The notes under the pieces: generated by a model
Seen by the model: only the letters and a program-made list of their open reading frames with translations
The model's database searches: none
What the model was told of the DNA's origin: nothing
Made by a program: the position numbers and the translations under genes
Shown here: piece by piece, positions 27,201 to 35,139 of the stretch
Numbering within the stretch: position 1 is the first letter of the stretch
How the letters are laid out: the number at the start of each line of letters is the position of its first letter
From: an uncultured Bacillus sp.
GTDB taxonomy: Bacteria > Bacillota > Bacilli > Bacillales > Cytobacillaceae
NCBI GenBank assembly: GCA_937894355.1
Contig: CALCRD010000147.1
Span: 1 to 58,300 of the forward strand
Reading direction: 5' to 3'
Length of the DNA: 58,300 nt

Positions 27201-27861
27201 AATTAATGAAGGCCGCGATCGTCAACACGAAATTATCGTCCAAAGTGATATTGAAAGCCGCACATACACAGCACCATATACTGCAAGATTAAAAGTAGCA
27301 ATAAATGATCGTGTACAACGCGGTGAGGAACTTACTGAAGGTTCTATAGATCCAAAAGAATTATTACGCGTTACCGATATGACTACTGTCCAAGAATACT
27401 TGCTTCGTGAAGTACAAAAAGTATATCGGATGCAAGGGGTAGAAATCGGAGATAAACATATTGAGGTTATGGTTCGCCAAATGCTAAGGAAAGTTCGAGT
27501 AATCGATTCTGGAGAAACAGAAGTTTTACCAGGTGCGCTTCTTGATATCCATCAGTTCACTGACGCCAATGAAAAGGCATTATTATCTGGAAAAATGCCA
27601 GCAACCGGACGACCAGTTTTACTTGGTATTACCAAAGCGTCCCTTGAAACTGACTCCTTCTTATCAGCAGCATCGTTCCAAGAAACTACACGTGTTCTTA
27701 CCGATGCCGCTATTAAAGGAAAACGAGATGAATTACTCGGTCTAAAAGAGAACGTAATCATTGGTAAACTTGTTCCAGCAGGAACAGGAATGCAAAGATA
27801 CCGTCGTGCCGAACCAGCTCTTCAAGATGAAGAACAGGAAAATAAAGTGACAGTTGAATAG
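24262..27861 (+). CDS. rpoC: RpoC, RNA polymerase beta' subunit
   Basis: This 1199-residue subunit carries the catalytic NADFDGDQ motif at residues 447-454 (three Mg-binding aspartates). The N-terminal zinc site has CHCGKYKR and CDRCG, and the second has CNTRHGVCKKCYG. TTG start after AGGGAGGTAGG gives MLDVNNFEF, the normal N-terminus. It forms an operon with rpoB. Confidence 0.98.
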   Translation: MLDVNNFEFMKIGLASPDKIRSWSFGEVKKPETINYRTLKPEKDGLFCERIFGPQKDWECHCGKYKRVRYKGVVCDRCGVEVTRAKVRRERMGHIELAAPVSHIWYFKGIPSRMGLVLDMSPRALEEVIYFASYVVTESADTALEKKQLLSEKEYRAYRDKYGNKFQASMGAEAIKKLLFDIDLEKEVDALKEELKTAQGQRRTRAIKRLEVLEAFRGSGNEPSWMILDVLPVIPPELRPMVQLDGGRFATSDLNDLYRRVINRNNRLKRLLDLGAPSIIVQNEKRMLQEAVDALIDNGRRGRPVTGPGNRPLKSLSHMLKGKQGRFRQNLLGKRVDYSGRSVIVVGPNLKMYQCGLPKEMALELFKPFVMKELVEKGLAHNIKSAKRKIERVNPEVWDVLEEVIREHPVLLNRAPTLHRLGIQAFEPTLVEGRAIRLHPLVCTAYNADFDGDQMAVHVPLSAEAQAEARLLMLAAQNILNPKDGKPVVTPSQDMVLGNYYLTMEREGAIGEGMIFKDRNEALIAYQNGYVHLHSRVAVHAGSLNNETFTEEQNSKLLMTTVGKLIFNEILPESFPYINEPTKTNLEEETPVRYFVEKGTDVKAVIEKMPLVDPFKKKILGNIIAEVFKRFKITETSKMLDRMKDLGFKHSTKAGITVGVADIVVLAEKQQIIQEAQSKVDNVMKQFRRGLITEDERYDRVISIWSSAKDIIQAKLMMSLDKTNPIFMMSDSGARGNASNFTQLAGMRGLMANPAGRIIELPIISSFREGLTVLEYFISTHGARKGLADTALKTADSGYLTRRLVDVAQDVIVRQDDCGTDRGLLIRSLKDGTEVIEPLDERLLGRYARKAIKHPVTNKVIVPENGLITEDLTVEVSEANVEEVWIRSAFTCNTRHGVCKKCYGRNLATGQEVEVGEAVGIIAAQSIGEPGTQLTMRTFHTGGVAGDDITQGLPRIQELFEARNPKGQSVISEIEGVVVGINEGRDRQHEIIVQSDIESRTYTAPYTARLKVAINDRVQRGEELTEGSIDPKELLRVTDMTTVQEYLLREVQKVYRMQGVEIGDKHIEVMVRQMLRKVRVIDSGETEVLPGALLDIHQFTDANEKALLSGKMPATGRPVLLGITKASLETDSFLSAASFQETTRVLTDAAIKGKRDELLGLKENVIIGKLVPAGTGMQRYRRAEPALQDEEQENKVTVE

Positions 27862-27873
27862 TTTTTAATAGAG

Positions 27874-27912
27874 ATGCGGTGCCTCGGGTAGACCGTGTGC
27901 ATCGCATTTTTT
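27874..27912 (+). terminator. terminator after rpoC
   Basis: ATGCGGTGC and GCATCGCAT form a nine-base-pair stem with one G-U pair, followed by six T residues. Confidence 0.85.
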
Positions 27913-27952
27913 CTATTTAGGCTATTCCATCAAAAATATTTATCATGATATG

Positions 27953-27981
27953 TTGACATTGATTTGCCAAGGTGATAATAT
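27953..27981 (+). promoter_or_regulatory. sigma-A promoter of the rplGB-str operon
   Basis: TTGACA (27953-27958) and TAATAT (27976-27981) are 17 bases apart, 44 bases before rplGB. Confidence 0.75.
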
Positions 27982-28025
27982 ATCATAGGTGCTCCTATAT
28001 ACCTGATACTTTGGAGGATATAAAA

Positions 28026-28274
28026 ATGTCTTATGAAAAAGTAGCCCAGGCTAAAGCTATTATTATAGGAACTAAACAAACAGTGAAGGCACTCGAAGCT
28101 GGTTCAGTAATTGAACTAGTAGTAGCAACTGATGCTGACTCAAAAGTGACAGCTAAGGCCATCCAAACAGCACTAAAATTGAATGTGCCGATCAGTTATG
28201 TTAACTCAATGAAAAAACTTGGGAAAGCATGCGAAATAGAAGTTGGAGCCGCAACTGTAGCTATTACTCGTTAA
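28026..28274 (+). CDS. rplGB: L7Ae-family K-turn RNA-binding protein (YbxF)
   Basis: This 82-residue protein belongs to the L7Ae/L30e family, which binds kink-turns in RNA. The core reads AIIIGTKQTVKALEAGSV and VPISYVNSMKKLGKACE. In B. subtilis YbxF binds K-turns and is associated with ribosomes in growth phase. The start at 28026 follows TGGAGGATA. It precedes rpsL, as usual. Confidence 0.95.
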   Translation: MSYEKVAQAKAIIIGTKQTVKALEAGSVIELVVATDADSKVTAKAIQTALKLNVPISYVNSMKKLGKACEIEVGAATVAITR

Positions 28275-28377
28275 AAACTGTTTTTGTAGAAAATCTTCTG
28301 CAAAAACTTTGTTTTTGCAAAAAAATGAACCACCTGGATGTGTGGGCTTACACAAAAGGATGAAAGGAGGAAAAAAC
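28275..28377 (+). promoter_or_regulatory. rpsL leader
   Basis: GCAAAAA and TTTTTGC pair around CTTTG (near 28301-28319) without a U tract. Next comes CACCTGGATGTGTGGGCTTACACA, which can fold on itself (TGTG/CACA) and, from memory, is conserved before rpsL in bacilli. It may serve str operon feedback. Confidence 0.5.
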
Positions 28378-28800
28378 ATGCCTACTATTAACCAATTAGT
28401 GCGTAAACCTCGTCAATCAAAAGAGGAAAAATCAAAATCACCAGCACTTAATAAAGGTTACAACAGCTTTAAAAAGTCACAAACTAACGTATCTTCACCT
28501 CAAAAACGTGGTGTTTGTACTCGTGTTGGTACAATGACACCGAAAAAACCGAACTCAGCGTTACGTAAGTATGCTCGTGTTCGTTTATCAAATCTAATTG
28601 AGGTTACTGCATACATTCCTGGTATCGGTCACAACCTACAAGAGCACAGTGTTGTTCTTATTCGTGGCGGACGCGTAAAGGATTTACCAGGGGTACGTTA
28701 TCACATTGTTCGTGGAGCACTTGATACAGCTGGTGTAAACAACCGTATGCAAGGTCGTTCGAAATATGGTACTAAGAGACCAAAAGCAGCAAAAAAATAA
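28378..28800 (+). CDS. rpsL: Ribosomal protein S12
   Basis: This 140-residue decoding-centre protein starts MPTINQLVRK. The motif TPKKPNSALRK has lysines at 56 and 57, so the position mutated in streptomycin resistance is wild type. The later block GGRVKDLPGVRYH is also intact. The start follows AAAGGAGG; a longer upstream frame is not used. Confidence 0.98.
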   Translation: MPTINQLVRKPRQSKEEKSKSPALNKGYNSFKKSQTNVSSPQKRGVCTRVGTMTPKKPNSALRKYARVRLSNLIEVTAYIPGIGHNLQEHSVVLIRGGRVKDLPGVRYHIVRGALDTAGVNNRMQGRSKYGTKRPKAAKK

Positions 28801-28841
28801 TTTGATCAAATATAAAGCTTTTTTTGAAAGGAGGAAAAAAT

Positions 28842-29312
28842 ATGCCACGTAAAGGTCCTGTAGCAAAAAGAGATGTGTTGCCAGATCCGTTATACAACTC
28901 TAAGCTTGTTTCTCGTTTAATCAACAAAATGATGATTGACGGTAAAAGAGGTAAATCACAAGCTATTCTTTATTCAGCATTTGAAATTATCCGTGAACGT
29001 TCTGGTAAAGAACCAATGGAAGTGTTTGAACAAGCACTTAAAAACATCATGCCAGTTCTAGAAGTAAAAGCACGCCGTGTTGGTGGTGCTAACTATCAAG
29101 TTCCAGTTGAGGTGCGTCCAGACCGTCGTACGACTTTAGGTCTTCGTTGGTTGGTAAACTACGCACGTCTTCGCGGTGAAAAGACAATGGAACAACGTTT
29201 AGCTAATGAAATTTTAGATGCAGCTAACAACGCTGGTGCATCTGTTAAGAAACGTGAAGATACACACAAAATGGCTGAAGCGAACAAAGCGTTTGCTCAC
29301 TATCGTTGGTAG
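28842..29312 (+). CDS. rpsG: Ribosomal protein S7
   Basis: This 156-residue primary binder of the 16S rRNA 3' domain starts MPRKGPVAKRDVLPDP. It has VEVRPDRRTTLGLRWLVNYAR and ends KAFAHYRW. The start at 28842 follows AAAGGAGG; upstream in-frame codons read through the ribosome binding site. Confidence 0.98.
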   Translation: MPRKGPVAKRDVLPDPLYNSKLVSRLINKMMIDGKRGKSQAILYSAFEIIRERSGKEPMEVFEQALKNIMPVLEVKARRVGGANYQVPVEVRPDRRTTLGLRWLVNYARLRGEKTMEQRLANEILDAANNAGASVKKREDTHKMAEANKAFAHYRW

Positions 29313-29360
29313 TCGTACCTTCAAAAATAAAACACTCATACATGGAAGGAGAAAGACCAA

Positions 29361-31439
29361 ATGGCTAGAGAGTTCTCCTTGGATAAAACTCGTAACATCG
29401 GAATTATGGCTCATATTGATGCCGGTAAAACAACTACAACTGAGCGTGTCCTTTATTACACTGGTCGTATTCATAAGATCGGTGAAACGCATGAAGGTGC
29501 TTCTCAAATGGACTGGATGGAGCAAGAACAAGAACGTGGAATCACGATTACTTCTGCTGCAACAACTGCAGCATGGAAGGGACATCGTGTAAACATCATT
29601 GACACACCAGGACACGTGGACTTCACTGTTGAAGTTGAACGTTCTTTACGTGTACTTGATGGTGCTGTTGCAGTTCTTGATGCTCAATCTGGTGTTGAAC
29701 CACAAACAGAAACAGTTTGGCGTCAAGCAACTACTTATGGAGTTCCACGTGTAGTGTTTGTTAATAAGATGGACAAGATTGGTGCTGACTTCTTATATTC
29801 AGTTGGTACAATCCATGACCGTCTTCAAGCAAATGCACATCCAATTCAACTGCCAATCGGTGCTGAAGATCAATTTAGTGCAATCATTGACCTTGTGGAA
29901 ATGAAGGCACATTTCTTCGCAAACGACCTTGGTACTGATATTGAAGTTGGGGAAATTCCTGAAGAATATCAAGCACAAGCTGAAGAATATCGTGAAAAAT
30001 TGGTTGAAGCAGTAGCTGAACTTGATGAAGAATTAATGGAAAAATACCTTGGCGGAGAAGAAATTAGCGTAGCTGAGCTAAAAGCTGGAATCCGTAAAGG
30101 TACAAATAATGTTGAGTTTTACCCAGTTATCTGTGGTTCAGCATTTAAAAACAAAGGCGTTCAATTAATGCTTGATGCAGTAATTGACTATCTTCCATCT
30201 CCGTTAGATGTACCAGCTATTAAAGGTACTCTACCAGATTCAGAGGAAGAAGTTGAACGTCATTCAGATGACAGTGAGCCATTCTCTGCACTAGCATTTA
30301 AAGTAATGACAGATCCTTATGTAGGGAAATTAACATTCTTCCGTGTGTACTCTGGTACATTAAGTTCTGGATCTTATGTTCAGAACTCTACAAAGGGAAA
30401 ACGCGAACGTATCGGTCGTATTCTACAAATGCACGCAAACAGCCGTCAAGAAATCTCTATGGTTTTTGCTGGTGATATTGCTGCTGCTGTAGGTTTAAAA
30501 GATACTACAACTGGTGATACTCTGTGTGACGAGAAAAACACAGTTATTCTAGAGTCTATGGTATTCCCAGAGCCAGTAATTCAACTTTCTGTTGAGCCAA
30601 AATCAAAAGCAGACCAAGACAAAATGACTACTGCTTTGCAAAAGCTTCAAGAAGAAGACCCAACTTTCCGCGCACACACTGACCAGGAAACTGGACAAAT
30701 CATTATCGCAGGTATGGGTGAGCTTCACCTAGATATCCTCGTTGACCGTATGCGTCGTGAGTTCAAAGTTGAAGCAAACGTTGGTGCACCTCAGGTTGCC
30801 TATCGTGAAACTTTCCGTTCATCTGCATCAGTTGAAGGAAAATTTGCTCGTCAGTCTGGTGGACGCGGTCAATACGGACACGTATGGATCGAATTCGGTC
30901 CTAATGATGAAGGTAAAGGCTTCGAATTTGTTAATGGAATCGTCGGTGGGGTTGTTCCTCGTGAATATATTCCAGCTGTACAAGCAGGTCTTGAAGATTC
31001 TCTTAATAGAGGGGTACTTGCAGGTTATCCGCTTGTTGACATTAAAGCTAGACTATTTGATGGTTCTTACCATGATGTTGACTCAAGTGAAATGGCGTTT
31101 AAAATTGCTGCATCCATGGCACTTAAAAACGCTGCTTCTAAATGTAGCCCTGTAATTCTTGAACCAGTTATGAGAGTTGAAGTTGTTGTTCCAGAAGAAT
31201 ACCTAGGAGACATCATGGGTATGCTAACAGCTCGTCGTGGACGTGTTGAAGGTATGGAAGCACGCGGAAACGCTCAAGTTGTTCGCTCAATGGTTCCACT
31301 TTCTGAAATGTTCGGTTATGCAACATCTTTACGTTCAAGCACTCAAGGACGTGGTGTGTTCTCAATGCATTTCGATCACTATGAAGAAGTACCTAAATCA
31401 ATTTCTGAAGAAATTATCAAAAAAAATAAAGGTGAGTAA
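29361..31439 (+). CDS. fusA: Elongation factor G
   Basis: This 692-residue translocase GTPase has the P loop AHIDAGKTTTTER near residue 17, DTPGHVDF for G3 and NKMDKIG for G4. The effector loop RGITITSAAT is intact. It drives tRNA-mRNA translocation and ribosome recycling. It is the third gene of the str operon. Confidence 0.98.
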   Translation: MAREFSLDKTRNIGIMAHIDAGKTTTTERVLYYTGRIHKIGETHEGASQMDWMEQEQERGITITSAATTAAWKGHRVNIIDTPGHVDFTVEVERSLRVLDGAVAVLDAQSGVEPQTETVWRQATTYGVPRVVFVNKMDKIGADFLYSVGTIHDRLQANAHPIQLPIGAEDQFSAIIDLVEMKAHFFANDLGTDIEVGEIPEEYQAQAEEYREKLVEAVAELDEELMEKYLGGEEISVAELKAGIRKGTNNVEFYPVICGSAFKNKGVQLMLDAVIDYLPSPLDVPAIKGTLPDSEEEVERHSDDSEPFSALAFKVMTDPYVGKLTFFRVYSGTLSSGSYVQNSTKGKRERIGRILQMHANSRQEISMVFAGDIAAAVGLKDTTTGDTLCDEKNTVILESMVFPEPVIQLSVEPKSKADQDKMTTALQKLQEEDPTFRAHTDQETGQIIIAGMGELHLDILVDRMRREFKVEANVGAPQVAYRETFRSSASVEGKFARQSGGRGQYGHVWIEFGPNDEGKGFEFVNGIVGGVVPREYIPAVQAGLEDSLNRGVLAGYPLVDIKARLFDGSYHDVDSSEMAFKIAASMALKNAASKCSPVILEPVMRVEVVVPEEYLGDIMGMLTARRGRVEGMEARGNAQVVRSMVPLSEMFGYATSLRSSTQGRGVFSMHFDHYEEVPKSISEEIIKKNKGE

Positions 31440-31468
31440 TTGATTTTACCACTTTAATAAAGTATAAA
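31440..31468 (+). promoter_or_regulatory. possible sigma-A promoter of tuf
   Basis: TTGATT (31440-31445) and TATAAA (31463-31468) are 17 bases apart and begin directly after the fusA stop. It would allow extra transcription of tuf. Confidence 0.5.
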
Positions 31469-31483
31469 TTTAAATGTAAGCTT

Positions 31484-31526
31484 TGGGATTTTGTGGAGAT
31501 TGGCTTTTCAATCTTCATAATTCCCA
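31484..31526 (+). promoter_or_regulatory. bulged hairpin before tuf
   Basis: GGAGATTG (31495-31502) pairs with CAATCTTC (31509-31516), and TGGGA (31484-31488) with TCCCA (31522-31526), forming one interrupted stem in the leader. It has no U tract. Confidence 0.4.
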
Positions 31527-31570
31527 TCAATACTTAACTATTTCTTTTAAAATCAAAGGAGGAAATCCTA

Positions 31571-32758
31571 ATGGCAAAAGCTAAATTCGACCGTTCAAAG
31601 CCGCATGTTAACATCGGTACAATCGGTCACGTTGACCATGGTAAAACAACTTTAACAGCAGCAATCACTTCTGTATTAGCAAAAGTGGGTGGAGCAGAAG
31701 CACGCGGATATGATCAAATCGATGGTGCTCCAGAAGAAAAAGAACGTGGTATCACAATCTCAACTTCACACGTAGAATATGAAACAGCATCTCGTCACTA
31801 CGCACACGTTGACTGCCCAGGACATGCTGACTATGTTAAAAACATGATCACAGGTGCTGCTCAAATGGACGGCGGTATCTTAGTTGTATCTGCAGCTGAC
31901 GGTCCAATGCCACAAACTCGTGAGCACATCCTTCTTTCTCGTCAAGTAGGTGTACCACACCTTGTTGTATTCATGAACAAATGTGATATGGTTGATGACG
32001 AAGAATTACTTGAATTAGTTGAAATGGAAATTCGTGACCTACTTTCTGAATACGATTTTCCTGGCGATGATATTCCAGTTATCAAAGGTTCTGCATTAAA
32101 AGCACTTGAAGGCGAACCAGAATGGGAAGAAAAAATCAATGAACTAATGACTGCTGTTGATGAATATATCCCAACACCAGCTCGTGATACTGAAAAACCA
32201 TTCATGATGCCTATCGAGGATGTTTTCTCAATCACTGGTCGTGGAACTGTTGCTACTGGACGTGTTGAGCGTGGAGTAGTTAAAGTTGGAGACGTAGTTC
32301 AAATCGTAGGTCTCACTGAAGAACCAAAATCTACAACTGTTACTGGTGTAGAAATGTTCCGTAAGCTTCTTGATTATGCAGAAGCTGGAGACAACATCGG
32401 TGCTCTTCTTCGTGGGGTAGCTCGTGAAGAAATCGAACGTGGACAAGTTTTAGCAAAACCAGGTTCAATCACACCACACACTAAGTTCAAAGCTCAAGTT
32501 TATGTATTATCAAAAGAAGAAGGCGGACGTCATACTCCATTCTTCTCAAACTATCGTCCACAATTCTATTTCCGTACTTCTGATATTACTGGTATTTGTA
32601 ATCTTCCAGAAGGCGTAGAAATGGTTATGCCTGGTGATAACATCGAAATGACAGTAGAACTTATCGCTCCAATCGCTATCGAAGAAGGTACTAAGTTCTC
32701 AATCCGTGAAGGTGGCCGTACAGTAGGCGCTGGATCAGTTTCTTCTATTACAGAGTAA
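31571..32758 (+). CDS. tuf: Elongation factor Tu
   Basis: This 395-residue GTPase delivers aminoacyl-tRNA to the ribosome. P loop GHVDHGKTT, G3 DCPGHADY and G4 NKCD are intact, and the beta-barrel domains follow. Its codon use is strongly biased to favoured codons, as expected of a very highly expressed gene. A strong terminator follows. Confidence 0.99.
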   Translation: MAKAKFDRSKPHVNIGTIGHVDHGKTTLTAAITSVLAKVGGAEARGYDQIDGAPEEKERGITISTSHVEYETASRHYAHVDCPGHADYVKNMITGAAQMDGGILVVSAADGPMPQTREHILLSRQVGVPHLVVFMNKCDMVDDEELLELVEMEIRDLLSEYDFPGDDIPVIKGSALKALEGEPEWEEKINELMTAVDEYIPTPARDTEKPFMMPIEDVFSITGRGTVATGRVERGVVKVGDVVQIVGLTEEPKSTTVTGVEMFRKLLDYAEAGDNIGALLRGVAREEIERGQVLAKPGSITPHTKFKAQVYVLSKEEGGRHTPFFSNYRPQFYFRTSDITGICNLPEGVEMVMPGDNIEMTVELIAPIAIEEGTKFSIREGGRTVGAGSVSSITE

Positions 32759-32779
32759 TTTAAGAAATAACATATAGAA

Positions 32780-32817
32780 AGGCAGTTGGGTGACGACCCG
32801 GCTGCCTTTTTTTCTTT
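32780..32817 (+). terminator. terminator of the str operon
   Basis: AGGCAG-GGGT and ACCC-CTGCCT pair around GACG and run into seven T residues. Confidence 0.92.
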
Positions 32818-32825
32818 CAATTTTT

Positions 32826-32936
32826 AAAGACCATTGTTGATATTTAACGACCTGTTGATTGGAGTGGAGGCTTCGTGCGAGCCCGCGGAAAGCAAGTGCC
32901 TGGAACGGAAATCAACAGCCTAGTTTAACAGAGCCT
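32826..32936 (+). repeat. dispersed inverted-repeat element, copy 2 (internally shortened)
   Basis: The core 32852-32918 begins CTGTTGATTGGAGTGG and ends GGAACGGAAATCAACAG; the nine terminal bases pair perfectly. Compared with the copy at 15430-15561 it keeps both ends, including GCGGAAAGC and AAGTGCCTG, but lacks about 60 internal bases that form the branched hairpins. The flanks also match (TTGAT-TT-AAC before, CTAGTTTAA after). It sits between the tuf terminator and the S10 promoter, in a 447-base gap. Confidence 0.85.
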
Positions 32937-33045
32937 TTTTTAAAACAAATGAAGATGATCCGCGCTGATTTATCTCTTGCAATATACAGTTTGAGTAGCT
33001 ATAATAGTAAAAGTATGCGAAACATAAAAGACTGACAAATAATTG

Positions 33046-33074
33046 TTGCATTCTTCTTATGTATTCTGTATAAT
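33046..33074 (+). promoter_or_regulatory. sigma-A promoter of the S10-spc-alpha cluster
   Basis: TTGCAT (33046-33051) and a perfect TATAAT (33069-33074) are 17 bases apart, about 130 bases before rpsJ. It is the only convincing promoter seen before the long ribosomal cluster. Confidence 0.85.
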
Positions 33075-33079
33075 AAACA

Positions 33080-33190
33080 ACGTTGGTCTTTGACTGCGAT
33101 GATGCGGAAGGTTGCCGACACACCCGGCCGCTTTGCCATGGCGAGTGCGTGGGAAATTTTCGCGGAGAATGTCTATAGTAAAATAGGCGA
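33080..33190 (+). promoter_or_regulatory. S10 operon leader
   Basis: The leader contains GATGCGGAAGGTTGCCGAC and CACCCGGCCGCTTTGCCATG. GCGG-AAGG can pair with the CCGC/CTTT part. From memory this stretch is well conserved before rpsJ in bacilli, which points to a role in control of the operon. The protein ligand is not known to me. Confidence 0.55.
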
Positions 33191-33205
33191 AAAGGAGGGA
33201 AAGTA

Positions 33206-33514
33206 ATGGCAAAACAAAAAATTCGTATACGTTTAAAGGCATATGATCACAGAATTCTTGATCAATCTGCAGAAAAGATTGTGGAAACGGCAAAACGTTC
33301 AGGTGCAGCTGTATCTGGTCCAATCCCGCTTCCAACTGAAAAATCAATCTACACAGTCTTACGTGCGGTGCACAAGTACAAAGATTCTCGTGAACAATTC
33401 GAGATGCGTACTCATAAGCGTTTGATTGATATCATCAATCCAACACCACAAACGGTTGATTCGTTAATGCGTTTAGACTTACCGTCTGGCGTGGACATCG
33501 AAATCAAATTATAA
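33206..33514 (+). CDS. rpsJ: Ribosomal protein S10 (NusE)
   Basis: This 102-residue small-subunit protein also joins NusB in antitermination. It starts MAKQKIRIRLKAYDHRILDQ and has the loop SGPIPLPTEKS. It is the first gene of the S10 cluster, with AAGGAGGG in front. Confidence 0.98.
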   Translation: MAKQKIRIRLKAYDHRILDQSAEKIVETAKRSGAAVSGPIPLPTEKSIYTVLRAVHKYKDSREQFEMRTHKRLIDIINPTPQTVDSLMRLDLPSGVDIEIKL

Positions 33515-33553
33515 TCGAATAAATAATGAAGAAAAACAGGAGGTGTGACTATA

Positions 33554-34174
33554 ATGACCAAAGGAATCTTAGGAAGAAAAATCGGTATGACTCAAGTTTT
33601 TGCTGAAAATGGTGAACTTATCCCCGTAACTGTTGTTGCAGCAGCTGCTAACGTAGTTCTTCAAGTTAAATCTGTTGAAACAGATGGTTACGAAGCAGTT
33701 CAAATTGGTTTTGAAGATAAGCGTGAAAAGCTTTCCAACAAACCAGAAAAAGGCCATGTAAATAAAGCAAATACTGCTCCTAAGCGCTTCGTTCGCGAAT
33801 TCCGCGACATGAATCTAGGTGAAGTAGGTCAGGAAGTCAAAGTTAGTATTTTTGCAGAAGGCGATATTGTTGATGTAACTGGAGTATCAAAAGGTAAAGG
33901 TTTCCAAGGTGTAATTAAACGCCACGGACAATCTCGCGGACCAATGGCTCATGGTTCTCGTTACCATCGTCGCCCTGGTTCAATGGGACCTGTAGCTCCA
34001 AACCGTGTATTCAAAGGTAAATTATTACCAGGAAGAATGGGTGGAGATCAAGTTACAGTTCAAAACTTAGAGATTGTGAAAGTTGATGCTGAACGTAACT
34101 TGCTTTTAATCAAAGGTAACGTACCTGGACCTAAAAAGGCATTACTTAAAATTAAAAGTGCGGTAAAAGCATAG
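33554..34174 (+). CDS. rplC: Ribosomal protein L3
   Basis: This 206-residue protein reaches the peptidyl transferase centre through its long loop (GHVTKG-type region here SKGKGFQGVIKRHG). It starts MTKGILGRKIGMTQVF at 33554 after AGGAGGTG. A GTG nine bases upstream is too close to the ribosome binding site. Confidence 0.97.
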   Translation: MTKGILGRKIGMTQVFAENGELIPVTVVAAAANVVLQVKSVETDGYEAVQIGFEDKREKLSNKPEKGHVNKANTAPKRFVREFRDMNLGEVGQEVKVSIFAEGDIVDVTGVSKGKGFQGVIKRHGQSRGPMAHGSRYHRRPGSMGPVAPNRVFKGKLLPGRMGGDQVTVQNLEIVKVDAERNLLLIKGNVPGPKKALLKIKSAVKA

Positions 34175-34202
34175 TAACTTTCCATAGAAAGGAGGAAAAG
34201 CA

Positions 34203-34826
34203 ATGCCGAAAGTAGCGTTATATAACCAAAGCGGATCACAAGTTGGTGAAATCGAGCTTAATGATTCAGTTTTTGGTATCGAGCCAAATAACCACGTGTT
34301 ATTTGAAGCGGTAATTATGCAAAGAGCTTCTTTGCGTCAAGGAAATCACAAAACAAAAGTTCGCTCTGAAATTTCTGGCGGTGGCCGTAAACCATGGAAA
34401 CAAAAAGGAACTGGACGTGCTCGTCAAGGTTCAATTCGTTCTCCACAATGGCGCGGTGGTGGTACAGTGTTTGGTCCTGTTCCACGTAGCTACAGCTATA
34501 AATTACCGAAGAAAGTACGCCGTTTAGCAATTAAGTCTGCGCTTTCTTCAAAAGTATTAGAAGAAAACATTCTTGTATTAGATACCCTAGCTTTTGAAGC
34601 GCCAAAAACAAAAGAATTCACAGCTGTACTAAAAGGTCTGTCTGTAGATTCTAAAGCTTTGATCGTAACTGCAAACTTAGATGAAAACGTAGCATTATCT
34701 GCTCGTAATATTCCTGGAGTAACAGTTGTGACTGCTACCGGAGTTAATGTTTTGGATGTTTTGAATCATGATAAATTAATCATGACAAAAGCAGCGGTTG
34801 AAAAAGTAGAGGAGGTGCTTGCATAA
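34203..34826 (+). CDS. rplD: Ribosomal protein L4
   Basis: This 207-residue protein lines the nascent peptide tunnel with its extended loop (KPWKQKGTGRARQGSIRSPQ). In E. coli L4 represses the S10 operon; such control in bacilli is not established. Its stop overlaps the rplW start by one base (TAATG). Confidence 0.97.
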   Translation: MPKVALYNQSGSQVGEIELNDSVFGIEPNNHVLFEAVIMQRASLRQGNHKTKVRSEISGGGRKPWKQKGTGRARQGSIRSPQWRGGGTVFGPVPRSYSYKLPKKVRRLAIKSALSSKVLEENILVLDTLAFEAPKTKEFTAVLKGLSVDSKALIVTANLDENVALSARNIPGVTVVTATGVNVLDVLNHDKLIMTKAAVEKVEEVLA

Positions 34827-35110
34827 TGGATGCACGCGATATCATTAAGCGCCCCGTTATTACTGAACGTTCAAGTGAGGCAATGGCTGACAAAAAGTAC
34901 ACTTTTGAAGTGGACGTAAGAGCTAATAAGACTCAAGTAAAAGATGCTATCCAAGAAATTTTTGGCGTAAGAGTAGAAAAAGTTAACGTGATGAATTACA
35001 AAGGTAAATTCAAACGTATGGGTAAGTTCGGCGGATATACTAACAAACGCCGTAAAGCAATTATTACCCTAACTAAAGAAAGCAAAGAAATCGAATTCTT
35101 TGAAGTCTAA
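34826..35110 (+). CDS. rplW: Ribosomal protein L23
   Basis: This 94-residue protein sits at the tunnel exit and is the docking site of trigger factor and the signal recognition particle. It begins MDARDIIKRPVITERS, and KVNVMNYKGKFKRMG is intact. Translation is coupled to rplD by the overlap. Confidence 0.97.
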   Translation: MDARDIIKRPVITERSSEAMADKKYTFEVDVRANKTQVKDAIQEIFGVRVEKVNVMNYKGKFKRMGKFGGYTNKRRKAIITLTKESKEIEFFEV

Positions 35111-35139
35111 TTTTATAACTAGAAGAGGAGGGAAAAAAC

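Noticed and set aside
29214..29615. Frames of more than 120 codons on both strands across the rpsG-fusA junction.
   Set aside because: They are shadows of highly biased ribosomal and EF-G genes and have no ribosome binding sites.
30742..31155. A 137-codon frame inside fusA on the same strand.
   Set aside because: It is an out-of-phase frame in a fully conserved EF-G gene; its composition (Leu, Val, Lys rich) is typical of a frame-shift shadow.
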